DNA of 64,000 bases from Candidatus Gastranaerophilales bacterium (GCA_944324395.1 CALUWC010000011.1:16581-80580); one strand, 5' to 3'. Positions 18,518-27,851 are shown, numbered from the stretch's first letter. Translations and numbers: made by a program. Notes: generated from the letters alone by a model not told the origin.

Positions 18518-20521
18518 TTACTCCTCGGTTATGTCCCAAACTTCCATTATATCATCAGGAATATTATCTAAAAATCTAGATGGTTTTGATAATACCATAT
18601 TCATTGAATAATCATACATATCAACAGGATATGTTATATATAAATTGTTTTTGGCTCTTGTTGCGGCTACATACATGAGTCTTAATTCTTCATCCATTTC
18701 CTCTTCGGAATTAAATGAATAAACACTCGGAAATCTGCCGTCAACAGCACCAATTATAAAAACACTGTCCCATTCAAGCCCTTTTGCCGAATGGATAGTA
18801 GAAATTGTTAATGCTTCATCATCACTGTTGTTTTTATACATTCCTTCCACGCTTGCTTCAGGCGGCTCCAGAGCAAGATCACTTATAAAATCCTCAAGAT
18901 TTGAATACTGGGTGGAAAGATATTGAAAATGCTCCAAATCTTTTTCCCGTTTTGAAAAATCATCATATTTATCTTTTAAAACAGGCCTGTAATATTCTAT
19001 AACATCTTCCACAATATCGGCAGGTTTGCGAACTGCAAGATTACTCCGCAATTTTTCCAAAGTTTTTAACAACGGAATAACACTGGCAGTTTTATTTCCC
19101 GGCAGCAATTTAATATCCGGATTGAAATTTCCTTTAATTACTGGAATGATGTTGTTGGCGGTAGCCGAACCAACACCCTTTAATAATAGTAAAATTCTGT
19201 TTAAACTAATAATATCATCAGGGTTAATTATTACTCTAAGATGAGCGACAATATCTTTTATATGTGCAGTTTCCATGAATTTTGGCCCGCCGAATTTTTG
19301 ATAAGGAATAGCCCTTTTTGAAAGTTCAATTTCAAGAGAATATGACATTCTGGCATTTCTTGTTAAAACACAAATATCTGAAAGGCTAATATCTTCGTCC
19401 AACAATTCCAAAATCCTCTGACAAATAAAATCAGCTTCCATCTGGGTATCTTTTGCACAGATAAGAGCAGGCATCTGCGGAGATTTAATATTTGAAAACA
19501 ATGTTTTTGTATACCGTTCTTTGGCTTTTGAAATAATAGCGTTCGTTAAGTTCAAAATATTTTGAGTACTGCGATAATTTTGTTCAAGTTTAATTATCTT
19601 TGTCCCTTCAAAAATTTTCGGGAAATCCAAAATATTTCTATAATTTGCACCCCTGAATGCATAAATACTCTGTGCATCATCTCCTACAACCATTATATTG
19701 TTATGTTCGGAGGCTAAAAGCTTTATTATATCAGCCTGTAGAGTATTTGTATCCTGATATTCATCAACCATAATATATTTGTACTGGTTAGACAATCTTC
19801 TTCTCAACTGTTCATTGTTTTCCAGCAATAATTTTATATACAAAAGAAGATCATCATAATCTAAAACAGAATTTTCTCGCTTATATGCAACATAGGCTTT
19901 GTGAATTTCAATAATTTTATCCGCACAATGTGCAAATTGCGGGAATTCTTCTTCAATTATAATTTTTGTCGGTGTAACTTTATTTATACTTTTTGAATAG
20001 ATTTCATGAATTGTACTTTTCTTAGGAAAACGTTTTTCTTTTTTAGGATATAACTGTCCGGTTATATGACTGATAATATCTTCGCAGTCTGACTTATCAA
20101 GGATTGTAAAATTGTTTTTGAGTTTCAAGAGTTTAGAATATTTTCTTAAAATTATATTTGCAAAAGAGTGAAATGTTCCGCCGGCAATTTTTTCACATCT
20201 GCTGTCAAGCACCAGTGCTGCACGATTGAGCATTTCTACAGCAGCTTTTTTAGTGAAGGTTAAGAGCAGAATATTTTCAGGGTTTGTACCATCTTCGATA
20301 AGTCTTGCAACTCTATAGGTCAAGGTTTTAGTTTTTCCTGTACCGGCTCCTGCAATAACAAGGATAGGGCCTTCTTTTGAAATTACGGCAGACAATTGTG
20401 CGGGATTTAAATCCCCCTCGTAATTAACTTTGTAATCAGTTTTAACGGTATCCCGCTTTTTGAGAATATATTTTTTGCGTGCAGGCTGCTTATTTTCCGC
20501 TAAAGTAATATCGTTTCCCAT
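18518..20521 (-). CDS. UvrD/Rep-type superfamily 1 DNA helicase
   Basis: 667 residues. Helicase motifs in order: Q-motif region LNPAQLSAV, Walker A GAGTGKTKT, Walker B VDEYQDTN, motif III GDDAQSIYAFRGA, motif IV/V TIHSAKGLEWDSVF and motif VI YVAATRAKN. It unwinds DNA 3' to 5' in repair or replication. The basic N-terminal leader (QPARKKYILKKRD) precedes the motor. Compact relative to PcrA/UvrD, which run to about 720, so I leave the name open. Confidence 0.88.
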   Translation of the reverse strand: MGNDITLAENKQPARKKYILKKRDTVKTDYKVNYEGDLNPAQLSAVISKEGPILVIAGAGTGKTKTLTYRVARLIEDGTNPENILLLTFTKKAAVEMLNRAALVLDSRCEKIAGGTFHSFANIILRKYSKLLKLKNNFTILDKSDCEDIISHITGQLYPKKEKRFPKKSTIHEIYSKSINKVTPTKIIIEEEFPQFAHCADKIIEIHKAYVAYKRENSVLDYDDLLLYIKLLLENNEQLRRRLSNQYKYIMVDEYQDTNTLQADIIKLLASEHNNIMVVGDDAQSIYAFRGANYRNILDFPKIFEGTKIIKLEQNYRSTQNILNLTNAIISKAKERYTKTLFSNIKSPQMPALICAKDTQMEADFICQRILELLDEDISLSDICVLTRNARMSYSLEIELSKRAIPYQKFGGPKFMETAHIKDIVAHLRVIINPDDIISLNRILLLLKGVGSATANNIIPVIKGNFNPDIKLLPGNKTASVIPLLKTLEKLRSNLAVRKPADIVEDVIEYYRPVLKDKYDDFSKREKDLEHFQYLSTQYSNLEDFISDLALEPPEASVEGMYKNNSDDEALTISTIHSAKGLEWDSVFIIGAVDGRFPSVYSFNSEEEMDEELRLMYVAATRAKNNLYITYPVDMYDYSMNMVLSKPSRFLDNIPDDIMEVWDITEE

Positions 20522-20683
20522 GTCTGCTATCCCCTACCTGCCTATTATAGTCCATATTCGAAAAGTTTTTCAATAGCGAATTGTAAAGTTTTGAAAAGAT
20601 GAATTAAAATTTCCTAAATTTATTTTGTTGTTTGTCCGAATAAATAATTTGTGTGTATTAGATAAATAAGAGAGAAATTTATT

Positions 20684-21232
20684 ATGAAGAAAATTTTATC
20701 TATAATATTTTGCACTGCGGTTTTTCTTTTATGCGGCTGCGTGGTTGTACATGCAATTCCCGAAGGAAACTGGCAATTCCCTAAAAATATAAAGACTTAT
20801 ATTCAGCCGGGTCACAAGAATTCAGTTATGATGCGGCATGCATTTGAAGAATGGGAAAGAGTAACAAACCACAATTTGGGGTTTACGTTTGTATCTTCCC
20901 GGGCAGTTGCTAAAATAAGAGTAGAATTTGTAAAAAAAATAGATACCCGAAATCAGGAGGAACTTGATAGAGCAATAGGTCTGACTCAGATTTATGCTCC
21001 TCCAAGAAGTAAAAAATTATTAAAAGCCAATATCTGGATTGCTGATTTAACTCAAGACGGCAGAACATTAAGCAGAGATGAAGTTTATACCACTATGCTG
21101 CATGAAATAGGGCATGCTCTAGGGTTAAATCATACTGATGATCCTGAAAGTGTAATGTATCCGAATGCAAATGTAATTCAAGAAATTTCAAAAGCAGATT
21201 TAAAAAGATTATCAGACAGGTACGGATGGTAA
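20684..21232 (+). CDS. secreted matrixin-like zinc metalloprotease, copy 1
   Basis: 182 residues with an N-terminal signal sequence; LLCGC could be a lipobox, which would make it a lipoprotein. The catalytic motif is complete, His140-Glu141-x-x-His144-x-x-Gly-x-x-His150 (LHEIGHALGLNH), with the Met-turn at Met158 (SVMYP). This is the metzincin/matrixin signature. It is only the protease core, with no prodomain or binding domain. Two paralogues follow, one in the same direction and one opposite. Substrate unknown; extracellular or periplasmic. Confidence 0.8.
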   Translation: MKKILSIIFCTAVFLLCGCVVVHAIPEGNWQFPKNIKTYIQPGHKNSVMMRHAFEEWERVTNHNLGFTFVSSRAVAKIRVEFVKKIDTRNQEELDRAIGLTQIYAPPRSKKLLKANIWIADLTQDGRTLSRDEVYTTMLHEIGHALGLNHTDDPESVMYPNANVIQEISKADLKRLSDRYGW

Positions 21233-21237
21233 AATTC

Positions 21238-21792
21238 ATGAAAAAAATATTCTTACTATTTTGTTTAATTTTTATAATGGCTTTCAACTGCGTAAATGCA
21301 GCTGAAGTTCAGAAAAAATGGGCAAACCCACAGCATTTGAAAGTTTATATACAACCCGGGCTTGAACGTTCCGGTATGATGAAAAGGGCTTTTGCCGAAT
21401 GGTCAAAACTTACTAAAAATAAAGTAGTTTTTTATTATGTTGATTCAAAAGCAGAAGCTGATATTGATGTTGTTTTTGTTGACAGATTAGCAACAAATTT
21501 TGAACAGGCAATCGGACTTACTGATTGTAAATTTTTAAAACACAATAACAATATGCAGCATGCAACAGTTATTATTCCCGCAAAAACAACAAAAGGAATA
21601 CCCTTATCGAGAGATGATGTTTACACCTCAATGCTGCATGAAATAGGGCATGCAATAGGTATTGTCAAACATTCTACAAATCCGCATAATATTATGTATC
21701 CGTATATTGATGCAAAGCGTGAAATTACTAAATATGATCTTGCTGAACTATATAGAATATACGACTGGAAAGATCCTGTAACATACTATTAA
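21238..21792 (+). CDS. secreted matrixin-like protein, copy 2, shifted third ligand
   Basis: About 184 residues from the ATG at 21238 (MKKIFLLF); the ATG at 21226 overlaps the upstream stop and is an alternative. Signal peptide about 1-22. It shares the copy 1 layout (KVYIQPGLERSGMMKRAF against KTYIQPGHKNSVMMRHAF). The motif reads His134-Glu-x-x-His138-x-x-Gly-Ile-Val-Lys-His145, so Lys occupies the normal third-ligand position and His lies one residue later. Met-turn at Met153 (NIMYP). It may bind zinc with a distorted loop or be inactive. Probably co-transcribed with copy 1. Confidence 0.75.
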   Translation: MKKIFLLFCLIFIMAFNCVNAAEVQKKWANPQHLKVYIQPGLERSGMMKRAFAEWSKLTKNKVVFYYVDSKAEADIDVVFVDRLATNFEQAIGLTDCKFLKHNNNMQHATVIIPAKTTKGIPLSRDDVYTSMLHEIGHAIGIVKHSTNPHNIMYPYIDAKREITKYDLAELYRIYDWKDPVTYY

Positions 21793-21795
21793 AAT

Positions 21796-22389
21796 CTAGT
21801 TATTAAAATTTCTGTTATTGTATGACCAGCCATTGATAGTATAGAGTTTTCTTATATCTATTTTCATAATATCTTGTTCCTCGCTGACAGGCATATACAT
21901 AATGCTTGAAGGTTTTCTCTGATTATCTGACATACCTAAAATATGCCCTATTTCATGCAGCATTACGGTAAATATGTAATTTCTGGAATATTTTTTTATG
22001 TTAGGGCTTTTCGTAGCCAGAATAATTTCGGCTTTTTGAATTTCCATACCGGATATTGTAAGATTATAAGCACCGATTGGTCCGTCAGAACCATCAACTT
22101 TTTCTGCAAAAGTAACATTTACGTCCGCATTTTTCTCATCTTCCACAAATTTAAAAGCAGCTTTACCGGAACTTTCTCTCTGCCATCTCAAAAAAGCTCT
22201 CTGCATTGCAGCTGCGTTATCATCTTTTGGAATATAAACACTAATTGGAGATTTTCTCCAGTGCGGAAAAGTTGTATTAACTTTATTAGCGGTTTGTCGC
22301 GGAGGTATTGAAGCCGCTTGAGCAAAATTATGTAATGTACATATACTTAAACTTAATACTACTACACCCAGTAAAATCTTTTTATACAT
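21796..22389 (-). CDS. secreted matrixin-like protein, copy 3, Asp third ligand
   Basis: 197 residues, signal peptide about 1-26 ending near AQAA. More distant from the other two but with the same frame: VYIPKDDNAAAMQRAFLRWQ, then His145-Glu-x-x-His149-x-x-Gly-Met-Ser-Asp155, and Met-turn Met164 (SIMYMP). An Asp third ligand is known in snapalysin-type metzincins, so this copy could be active. It faces the tandem pair tail to tail with only 3 nt between stops. Confidence 0.75.
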   Translation of the reverse strand: MYKKILLGVVVLSLSICTLHNFAQAASIPPRQTANKVNTTFPHWRKSPISVYIPKDDNAAAMQRAFLRWQRESSGKAAFKFVEDEKNADVNVTFAEKVDGSDGPIGAYNLTISGMEIQKAEIILATKSPNIKKYSRNYIFTVMLHEIGHILGMSDNQRKPSSIMYMPVSEEQDIMKIDIRKLYTINGWSYNNRNFNN

Positions 22390-22486
22390 ATAATAATTCC
22401 TCTTATGTGCATATTATATAGTATTTTTTGACATAATGCAATTATTTATAATATAGTAAATTGTAAAGCATAATGGAGAAATTCGT

Positions 22487-23047
22487 ATGAATGAAAGAGA
22501 AAAAATGATAAGCGGAGATGTTTATATGCCGTTTTGCGAAGAATTGGAACAAGACAGATTTAGGGCAAAAGAACTCTGTATGAAATACAATTCTTTTTTA
22601 CCGCAACAGATAGAAGAAAAACAGGAATTACTGGCGGAACTTTTGGGCAATGCCGGCAATAACAGTGTAATTGAACCGAATTTTTTCTGTGATTACGGAT
22701 ATAATATTGAATTTGACGGATTTGTATATATAAATCATAACAGCGTATTTTTGGATTGTGCAAAAATTAAAATAGGTGCTGAAACCTATATTGGACCAAA
22801 TTGCGGATTTTATACGGCTGTTCACCCGATAAATGCAAGTGATAGGATAAAAGGAGTAGAATGGGCCGAGCCTATTACCATTGGAAAAGAAGTATGGATT
22901 GGCGGAAATGTAACTGTATTGCCCGGAGTTTCAATAGGAGATAGAGCTGTTATCGGAGCAGGATCCGTCGTAACAAAAGATATTCCGTCAGATGTCGTTG
23001 CGTTTGGAAATCCATGCAAAGTCATAAGAGAAATACAACAAAAATAA
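22487..23047 (+). CDS. sugar O-acetyltransferase (LacA/Maa type, left-handed beta-helix)
   Basis: 186 residues. The N-terminal helical Maa domain (KMISGDVYMPFCEELEQDR) precedes hexapeptide repeats ending in ITIGKEVWIGGNVTVLPGVSIG and VIGAGSVVTKDIP. The catalytic His is in FYTAVHP. It transfers acetyl from acetyl-CoA to a sugar hydroxyl, as in maltose or galactoside acetyltransferases. Good ribosome-binding site (GGAG). Convergent with galM two nt away. Confidence 0.88.
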   Translation: MNEREKMISGDVYMPFCEELEQDRFRAKELCMKYNSFLPQQIEEKQELLAELLGNAGNNSVIEPNFFCDYGYNIEFDGFVYINHNSVFLDCAKIKIGAETYIGPNCGFYTAVHPINASDRIKGVEWAEPITIGKEVWIGGNVTVLPGVSIGDRAVIGAGSVVTKDIPSDVVAFGNPCKVIREIQQK

Positions 23048-23048
23048 T

Positions 23049-24296
23049 TTACTTTTCGGTTGAAAATGAATATATAATTTCACGATTATATTCTTCATCA
23101 GGTTTTAAAATACCTTTATCCTTAAAGGACTCAATGTTTATTGCATTTGGATAAAACTGCGGTTCTATACAAAAAGCCGAACGTTTTTCATATCTGGAGC
23201 CTGTTTTGCCGTTTGGCTGGGAAGTTTTACCAAGATGGTTCGCTGTATAGAATTGAAATCCCGGCAGATTTGTGGATACTTTCAGTACAATTCCTGTTTT
23301 TGGTGATTTTACATTTGCAATTTCTATCAAAGATTTACCGTCATAGTTATCAATACAAAAATTCTGATCAAAACCGGAACCTATTAGCAGCTGATCAAAT
23401 TCTTTATCTATATCGGCAGCAATTTTTTTTGCAGTTCTGAAATCAAACGGCGTTCCTTCTACTTTTGCAATTTCACCGGTTGGAACAGCTATGTTATTGT
23501 TAGTTGTGTATGAAGAAGAATTCGGCAGGGTAACAATATGTTCATAAATAGAATTTTCCTGAGTATTTTCACTTCCGTCAAGGTTGAAATATGTATGATT
23601 TGTCATATTTACAAGAGTTTTTTTATCGGTTTTTGCCCTGTATTGGATATGTAAATTGTTATCATTATCGAACTTATAAATTACACGAGCCTCCACATTT
23701 CCGGGATAACCGTTTTCCATATCTTTTTTGATATAAGAAAATTCAATACCGTCTTTTAAAACATTTGCTTTCCAGTTTTTAGTGTCAAACCCCTGAGTTC
23801 CGCCATGAGAATGAGTTTTTCCGTTATCCTTGTTGCGTTCAAGATTATATTCAACCCCGTCAATTGTGAATTTTCCGTTATCAATTTTATTTGCACATGG
23901 ACCAATTGTTCCGCCGGCATGACCTACAGGAGATTCTTCATAAGGTGTAACACTGTCATAACCCTGAGTTACATCTTTAAGTTTCCCGTTTTTATCCGGA
24001 ACTTTTATTGATGTAATTGCGGCACCGTATGTTGAAATATCAACACTTGCACCGTTTTTATTAGTGATTGTGTAAAGCTGAGCTTTTTCACCTGTCTTTT
24101 TTATTATTCCAAAATCTTTTTTTTCTATTTTAATTTCATCATAAAGCGGATTAATTTTACTATTATCAACCTGAACACTTTTTATAAAAATATCTTTTTT
24201 AGGCTGATTGCTTGCAAAATATTGCTGATTGATTATCTGCGGCTGAAAGGATTTATTAAATGTAAACGAAATATTAGGATTAAAATCGACAGGCAT
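23049..24296 (-). CDS. galM: aldose 1-epimerase with a tagged N-terminal extension
   Basis: 415 residues. From about residue 65 it is a GalM mutarotase: TYGAAITSIKVPDKNG, the substrate-binding GGTIGPCANKI, catalytic His in NMTNHTYFNLDG, and Glu in CIEPQFYP. The first 60 residues are extra and polar (MPVDFNPNISFTFNKSFQ...), carrying the Phe motif found at the start of several unrelated proteins here. There is no signal peptide. A clear GGAG precedes this ATG, so the extension is probably translated. It interconverts alpha and beta sugars; the location is uncertain because of the extension. Confidence 0.85.
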   Translation of the reverse strand: MPVDFNPNISFTFNKSFQPQIINQQYFASNQPKKDIFIKSVQVDNSKINPLYDEIKIEKKDFGIIKKTGEKAQLYTITNKNGASVDISTYGAAITSIKVPDKNGKLKDVTQGYDSVTPYEESPVGHAGGTIGPCANKIDNGKFTIDGVEYNLERNKDNGKTHSHGGTQGFDTKNWKANVLKDGIEFSYIKKDMENGYPGNVEARVIYKFDNDNNLHIQYRAKTDKKTLVNMTNHTYFNLDGSENTQENSIYEHIVTLPNSSSYTTNNNIAVPTGEIAKVEGTPFDFRTAKKIAADIDKEFDQLLIGSGFDQNFCIDNYDGKSLIEIANVKSPKTGIVLKVSTNLPGFQFYTANHLGKTSQPNGKTGSRYEKRSAFCIEPQFYPNAINIESFKDKGILKPDEEYNREIIYSFSTEK

Positions 24297-24363
24297 AATT
24301 TCTCCTTTTTTCTTTTATTATATGTTAAAAAAGAAAATAAAATTAATTGCCGAAATTTTAAGT

Positions 24364-24843
24364 TTATTTAAAAGAATTTTCTTCGGGAATCCATCTGAAA
24401 TAGTATTGGGAATCCATAAGTTTTCTATATATTCCGATTTGGTCATCAGAAATTACAGGTTTAGAAGAACTGCCGGAATACATTTCATTTGTATTTAAAC
24501 AGGCACAACTTTCATTACATATTGTTATAGGGATTTCAATATCGGGAAGAAATCTTACTAAAAATTCCGTTTCCATATCCCCGTCTGCTGTACAAATTAC
24601 ATCATCAGGATTAAGATTAAGATGATTACATACTAAATTTTGCAGCATTTTTATTTTACTGTTGTTTTTATATTCTCTTCTTTGAAAATTGATATTTAAT
24701 GAATCTGTATTATATAACTCCCCGCCACTGTTTAAAATTATTTGATTATCTAAAATTTGGACATATTCTTCCGAATTAAGTTCTAAATATCTGTCTTTAA
24801 GCAATTTATTTATCAATTCATTGTTCAGTAGTAAAGTTTTCAT
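24364..24843 (-). CDS. hypothetical protein
   Basis: 159 residues, acidic, with no recognised domain. Two Cys lie close together (NESCACLN), and the C-terminus is Tyr/Trp-containing (YYFRWIPEE). The pattern suggests a small soluble globular protein, not secreted. No ribosome-binding site is obvious at the ATG. Coding bias and isolation between galM and the XRE gene are the only support. Confidence 0.45.
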   Translation of the reverse strand: MKTLLLNNELINKLLKDRYLELNSEEYVQILDNQIILNSGGELYNTDSLNINFQRREYKNNSKIKMLQNLVCNHLNLNPDDVICTADGDMETEFLVRFLPDIEIPITICNESCACLNTNEMYSGSSSKPVISDDQIGIYRKLMDSQYYFRWIPEENSFK

Positions 24844-24952
24844 TTTATATAATTTGTTAAGATATATTTCTAATTTATTTCATTATACGAATATATTACT
24901 CTGTATAAATAGTAATGTCAACTTATACATAGGATATTTATAAAATAATATT

Positions 24953-25159
24953 ATGATAAAAAACAACGTTTCACTTGTAATAGGCATGAGAAGATCATCA
25001 ATTGCCGAAACTGCAAGATTGGCAGGCATTTCCTACAATACCGTATATAATTTGTATCATGATAAAACCTCCAGCATTGATTTCGCAACTCTGGATAAAT
25101 TATGTTTTGCCCTTGACTGTACGCCAAATGATTTGTTTAGATATTACCCGGATAAATAA
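24953..25159 (+). CDS. XRE-type helix-turn-helix regulator
   Basis: 68 residues with a Cro/CI helix-turn-helix: SIAETARLAGISYNTVYNLYHD, then IDFATLDKLCFALDCTPNDLF. This is a minimal DNA-binding domain, as in antitoxins or small repressors. The AbrB-like gene lies 93 nt downstream on the same strand; no toxin is visible. No ribosome-binding site. Confidence 0.8.
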   Translation: MIKNNVSLVIGMRRSSIAETARLAGISYNTVYNLYHDKTSSIDFATLDKLCFALDCTPNDLFRYYPDK

Positions 25160-25252
25160 TAAATTTATACTTACATTTAACCATATTTTGTAAATCTAGA
25201 AATAAATATATATAATTACTATTATACTGCCAAGTTCTATGTAAGGAATAAA

Positions 25253-25432
25253 ATGACAGTAGACAGAAAATTAATGAGAAACGGCAACGGCTGGGCTTTG
25301 ACTATCAATTCAACTATATTAGGTTTTTTGGACGTAAATCCTGAAGAAGATATGGTTAGATATACAATGGAAAATGAAAAATTGATTATTACCAAAAGTG
25401 ATAAAAAAGTTGTAAAAAAAGAAAGCAAATAA
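25253..25432 (+). CDS. AbrB/MazE-like swapped-hairpin small DNA-binding protein
   Basis: 59 residues (MTVDRKLMRNGNGWALTIN...) with RNGNGWALTINSTILGFLDVNPEED, the pattern of the AbrB/SpoVT/MazE swapped-hairpin beta-barrel that binds DNA as a dimer. Basic tail (KKVVKKESK). Ribosome-binding site AAGGA, and a strong terminator begins 9 nt after its stop. It may be an antitoxin or transition-state-like regulator; no MazF-type toxin lies next to it. Confidence 0.65.
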   Translation: MTVDRKLMRNGNGWALTINSTILGFLDVNPEEDMVRYTMENEKLIITKSDKKVVKKESK

Positions 25433-25440
25433 TTATTAAT

Positions 25441-25470
25441 AAGGCGGGCAGACTAAAGTCTGCCCGCCTT
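25441..25470. terminator. strong bidirectional intrinsic terminator
   Basis: A perfect GC-rich inverted repeat (13 bp arms AAGGCGGGCAGAC and complement around TAAA), T-rich after on both sides. It separates the AbrB-like gene from convergent dapL. Confidence 0.85.
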
Positions 25471-25493
25471 GTTTCATATTTTACAAATATTTT

Positions 25494-26675
25494 TTATTTT
25501 AAAAAACTATCAAATCTTTTCATAGCTTCAATAGTATTTTCTCTGCTTCCAAAAGATGTTAAACGGAAATATCCTTCTCCATTTTTACCAAAACCCGAAC
25601 CAGGAGTTCCTACAATTTGCATATTGTTAAGCAGATAATCGAAAAATTCCCAGGAAGTCATATTGTTCGGACACTTTAACCAGATATACGGAGAATGTTT
25701 TCCGCCGATGTGCCAAATATTATGCTTTGTTAATGTATCAGAAATAATTTTGGCATTTTCCTTGTAATAGTTTAAATTTTCCTGAATTTCTTTTTGACCT
25801 TCGGGAGTAAATACAGCTTCCGCACCTTTTTGAACAATATACGGAACCCCGTTAAATTTTGTAGTCTGGCGTCTTAGCCACATTTTATTAAGTATTACAC
25901 CATCAAACACAATATCTTCAGGCACAACGGTATAACCGCATCTTGTACCGGTAAATCCCGCCATTTTAGATAGTGAACAGAATTCAATTGCACAGGTTTT
26001 GGCACCTTCTATTTCATAAATACTTCTTGGCAGATTTTCATCTGTAATAAAACATTCATAGGCTGAATCAAACAAAATTATTGATTTATTTTCGTTTGCA
26101 TAATCAACCCATAATTTCAACTGTTCTTTGTTATAAACAGCACCTGTCGGATTATTTGGAGAACATAAGTAAATTATATCTGCTTTTACGGATTTATCAG
26201 GCAGCGGAAGAAAATTATTTGATGCGTTTGCATCAATATAAATAATTTTTCTGCCTGCCATTGTATTTGTATCAACATAAACAGGGTAAACAGGATCAGG
26301 CACCAAAACCGTATTATCAACATCAAACAAGTCTAAAATATTTCCCAAATCTGATTTCGCTCCGTCTGAGATAAATATTTCATCTAATTTCAAATCAACA
26401 TTGTGCATTTTGTAATAAGATTGAATTTTTGTTTTTAAAAAATCATACCCTTGTTCCGGGCCATAACCATGGAATGTTTCCTTAATCCCCATTTCTTCAG
26501 AGGCTTTTTTCAAAGCTTCAACAACAACTTTACATAATGGTAACGTTACATCACCGATACCGAGTCTTATAATTTTCTTATCAGGATTATTTGAAGCAAA
26601 TTCATTTACTTTTTTTGCAATAGTGGAAAATAAGTAACTATCTGAAATATTTTGATAATTTTTATTTATGTTCAT
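25494..26675 (-). CDS. dapL: LL-diaminopimelate aminotransferase
   Basis: 393 residues of a PLP class I/II aminotransferase with the DapL hallmarks: RLGIGDVTLPL at the N-terminus, FHGYGPEQGYDFLK, DPVYPVYVDTN, SPNNPTGA, and the PLP-binding Lys in FCSLSKMAGFTGTRCGY. It makes LL-diaminopimelate from tetrahydrodipicolinate in one step, the route of cyanobacteria, chlamydiae and plants, supplying lysine and peptidoglycan. Full length. Confidence 0.93.
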   Translation of the reverse strand: MNINKNYQNISDSYLFSTIAKKVNEFASNNPDKKIIRLGIGDVTLPLCKVVVEALKKASEEMGIKETFHGYGPEQGYDFLKTKIQSYYKMHNVDLKLDEIFISDGAKSDLGNILDLFDVDNTVLVPDPVYPVYVDTNTMAGRKIIYIDANASNNFLPLPDKSVKADIIYLCSPNNPTGAVYNKEQLKLWVDYANENKSIILFDSAYECFITDENLPRSIYEIEGAKTCAIEFCSLSKMAGFTGTRCGYTVVPEDIVFDGVILNKMWLRRQTTKFNGVPYIVQKGAEAVFTPEGQKEIQENLNYYKENAKIISDTLTKHNIWHIGGKHSPYIWLKCPNNMTSWEFFDYLLNNMQIVGTPGSGFGKNGEGYFRLTSFGSRENTIEAMKRFDSFLK

Positions 26676-26894
26676 TGTTTTGAAACTCCCTGCTTAATAT
26701 ATTGTACAGAACAGATTATAACACAAAAGCCGGATAATATATCGGTTTATATGATTAAACATCTTTTTCAAATGTTAAAATATATTTACTAAAGTTAATA
26801 TTTTGACAAAAAATATTTTTTTTTGAATTTAATTCTGGTATAGTCATGAAAAAAGACTATGCATGTAGTAATATAAAATTATAAAAGGTAACTA

Positions 26895-27779
26895 ATGGCA
26901 GATTATATAATGCAAAAAACAAAGGAAACAACAGAGCAAAAAACAAGAAAAATGTATGTTTCCGTTCCGTTTAATAGAGTAGACGCAGTAGAAGAACGAT
27001 TAAAAAGAATTTTTGAAGAAGAATTACAATCCGAAGGGTCGATTTTAGTAAGCTATAAACCTGAAATTCTATCTAAACTTGCAAGATTTTTATCAGGACA
27101 TATAAGCCGCTCTGCATCAATTGGAATTGCAGGAGAAACTGCGAGCGGTAAATCAACAATTACTCTTGATATTATTGACACGATTAAATCATTTACTACA
27201 GAATTTGAAATAGAAAATGCAATTACAAGGGTCAATACTGATGATTATTATTACGATCGTTCAGAAATGGTAAAAGCTGCCGGATCTTTTGCAGAATTTG
27301 CAAAACACTATGACCTTGATGTTCCGCAGGCATTAGAATTGGAATTGATGAACAAACATATTCAGGAATTGTTATCAGGTAAATCTGTTTATCTGCCTAA
27401 ATATGACATGTCAGGAACAGCAAAAAGATATGATAATTATACATTGACAAATCCTTCCAAAATTATTATTTCGGAAGGATTGTTTACGCTTACGGAAAAA
27501 ATCAAAGATGTATTTGATTTCAAAATTTATGTTGATATTGAAAAAGAAGTTCAGAAAAAAAGATTTTATGTAAGAGCAGCAGAAAGAGATTTGGGAGATT
27601 CTGCTGATGGAGTTTACAAAAATGCTTCTCAAAAAGCTGAAATTTATATTCGTCCATGTAAAAATGAAGCTGATATTGTTTTGTCAGGGGAAGCTGTAAG
27701 AGCAAGATATAAAGCATTTTTAAATAAATTAATCAGTATTGTTCAACAAGAAAATTTCAGAAACAGAGTTATTATGTAA
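26895..27779 (+). CDS. uridine kinase / phosphoribulokinase-like P-loop kinase
   Basis: 294 residues. An N-terminal 75-residue segment precedes the P-loop GIAGETASGKSTITL, the substrate-side NTDDYYYDRSEM and a long C-terminal domain (FKIYVDIEKEVQKKRFYVRAAERDLG) typical of uridine kinase relatives. It should phosphorylate a nucleoside or similar hydroxyl using ATP or GTP. The N-terminal segment and the substrate are unassigned. AAAAGG lies 6 nt before the ATG. Confidence 0.8.
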   Translation: MADYIMQKTKETTEQKTRKMYVSVPFNRVDAVEERLKRIFEEELQSEGSILVSYKPEILSKLARFLSGHISRSASIGIAGETASGKSTITLDIIDTIKSFTTEFEIENAITRVNTDDYYYDRSEMVKAAGSFAEFAKHYDLDVPQALELELMNKHIQELLSGKSVYLPKYDMSGTAKRYDNYTLTNPSKIIISEGLFTLTEKIKDVFDFKIYVDIEKEVQKKRFYVRAAERDLGDSADGVYKNASQKAEIYIRPCKNEADIVLSGEAVRARYKAFLNKLISIVQQENFRNRVIM

Positions 27780-27810
27780 TTGTTACAAAATAATAATATT
27801 TTTGAAATTT

Positions 27811-27851
27811 TTAAGATACATATTACAATGTTATCGGGATACGTATCTTAA
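27811..27851 (+). promoter_or_regulatory. 9-bp inverted repeat ahead of the autotransporter gene
   Basis: TTAAGATAC (27811-27819) and GTATCTTAA (27843-27851) are perfect complements with a 23-nt spacer. The second arm ends 20 nt before the autotransporter ATG. It could be an operator, an RNA hairpin limiting translation, or a weak terminator of the kinase gene. No T-run follows, which argues against a normal terminator. Confidence 0.4.
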
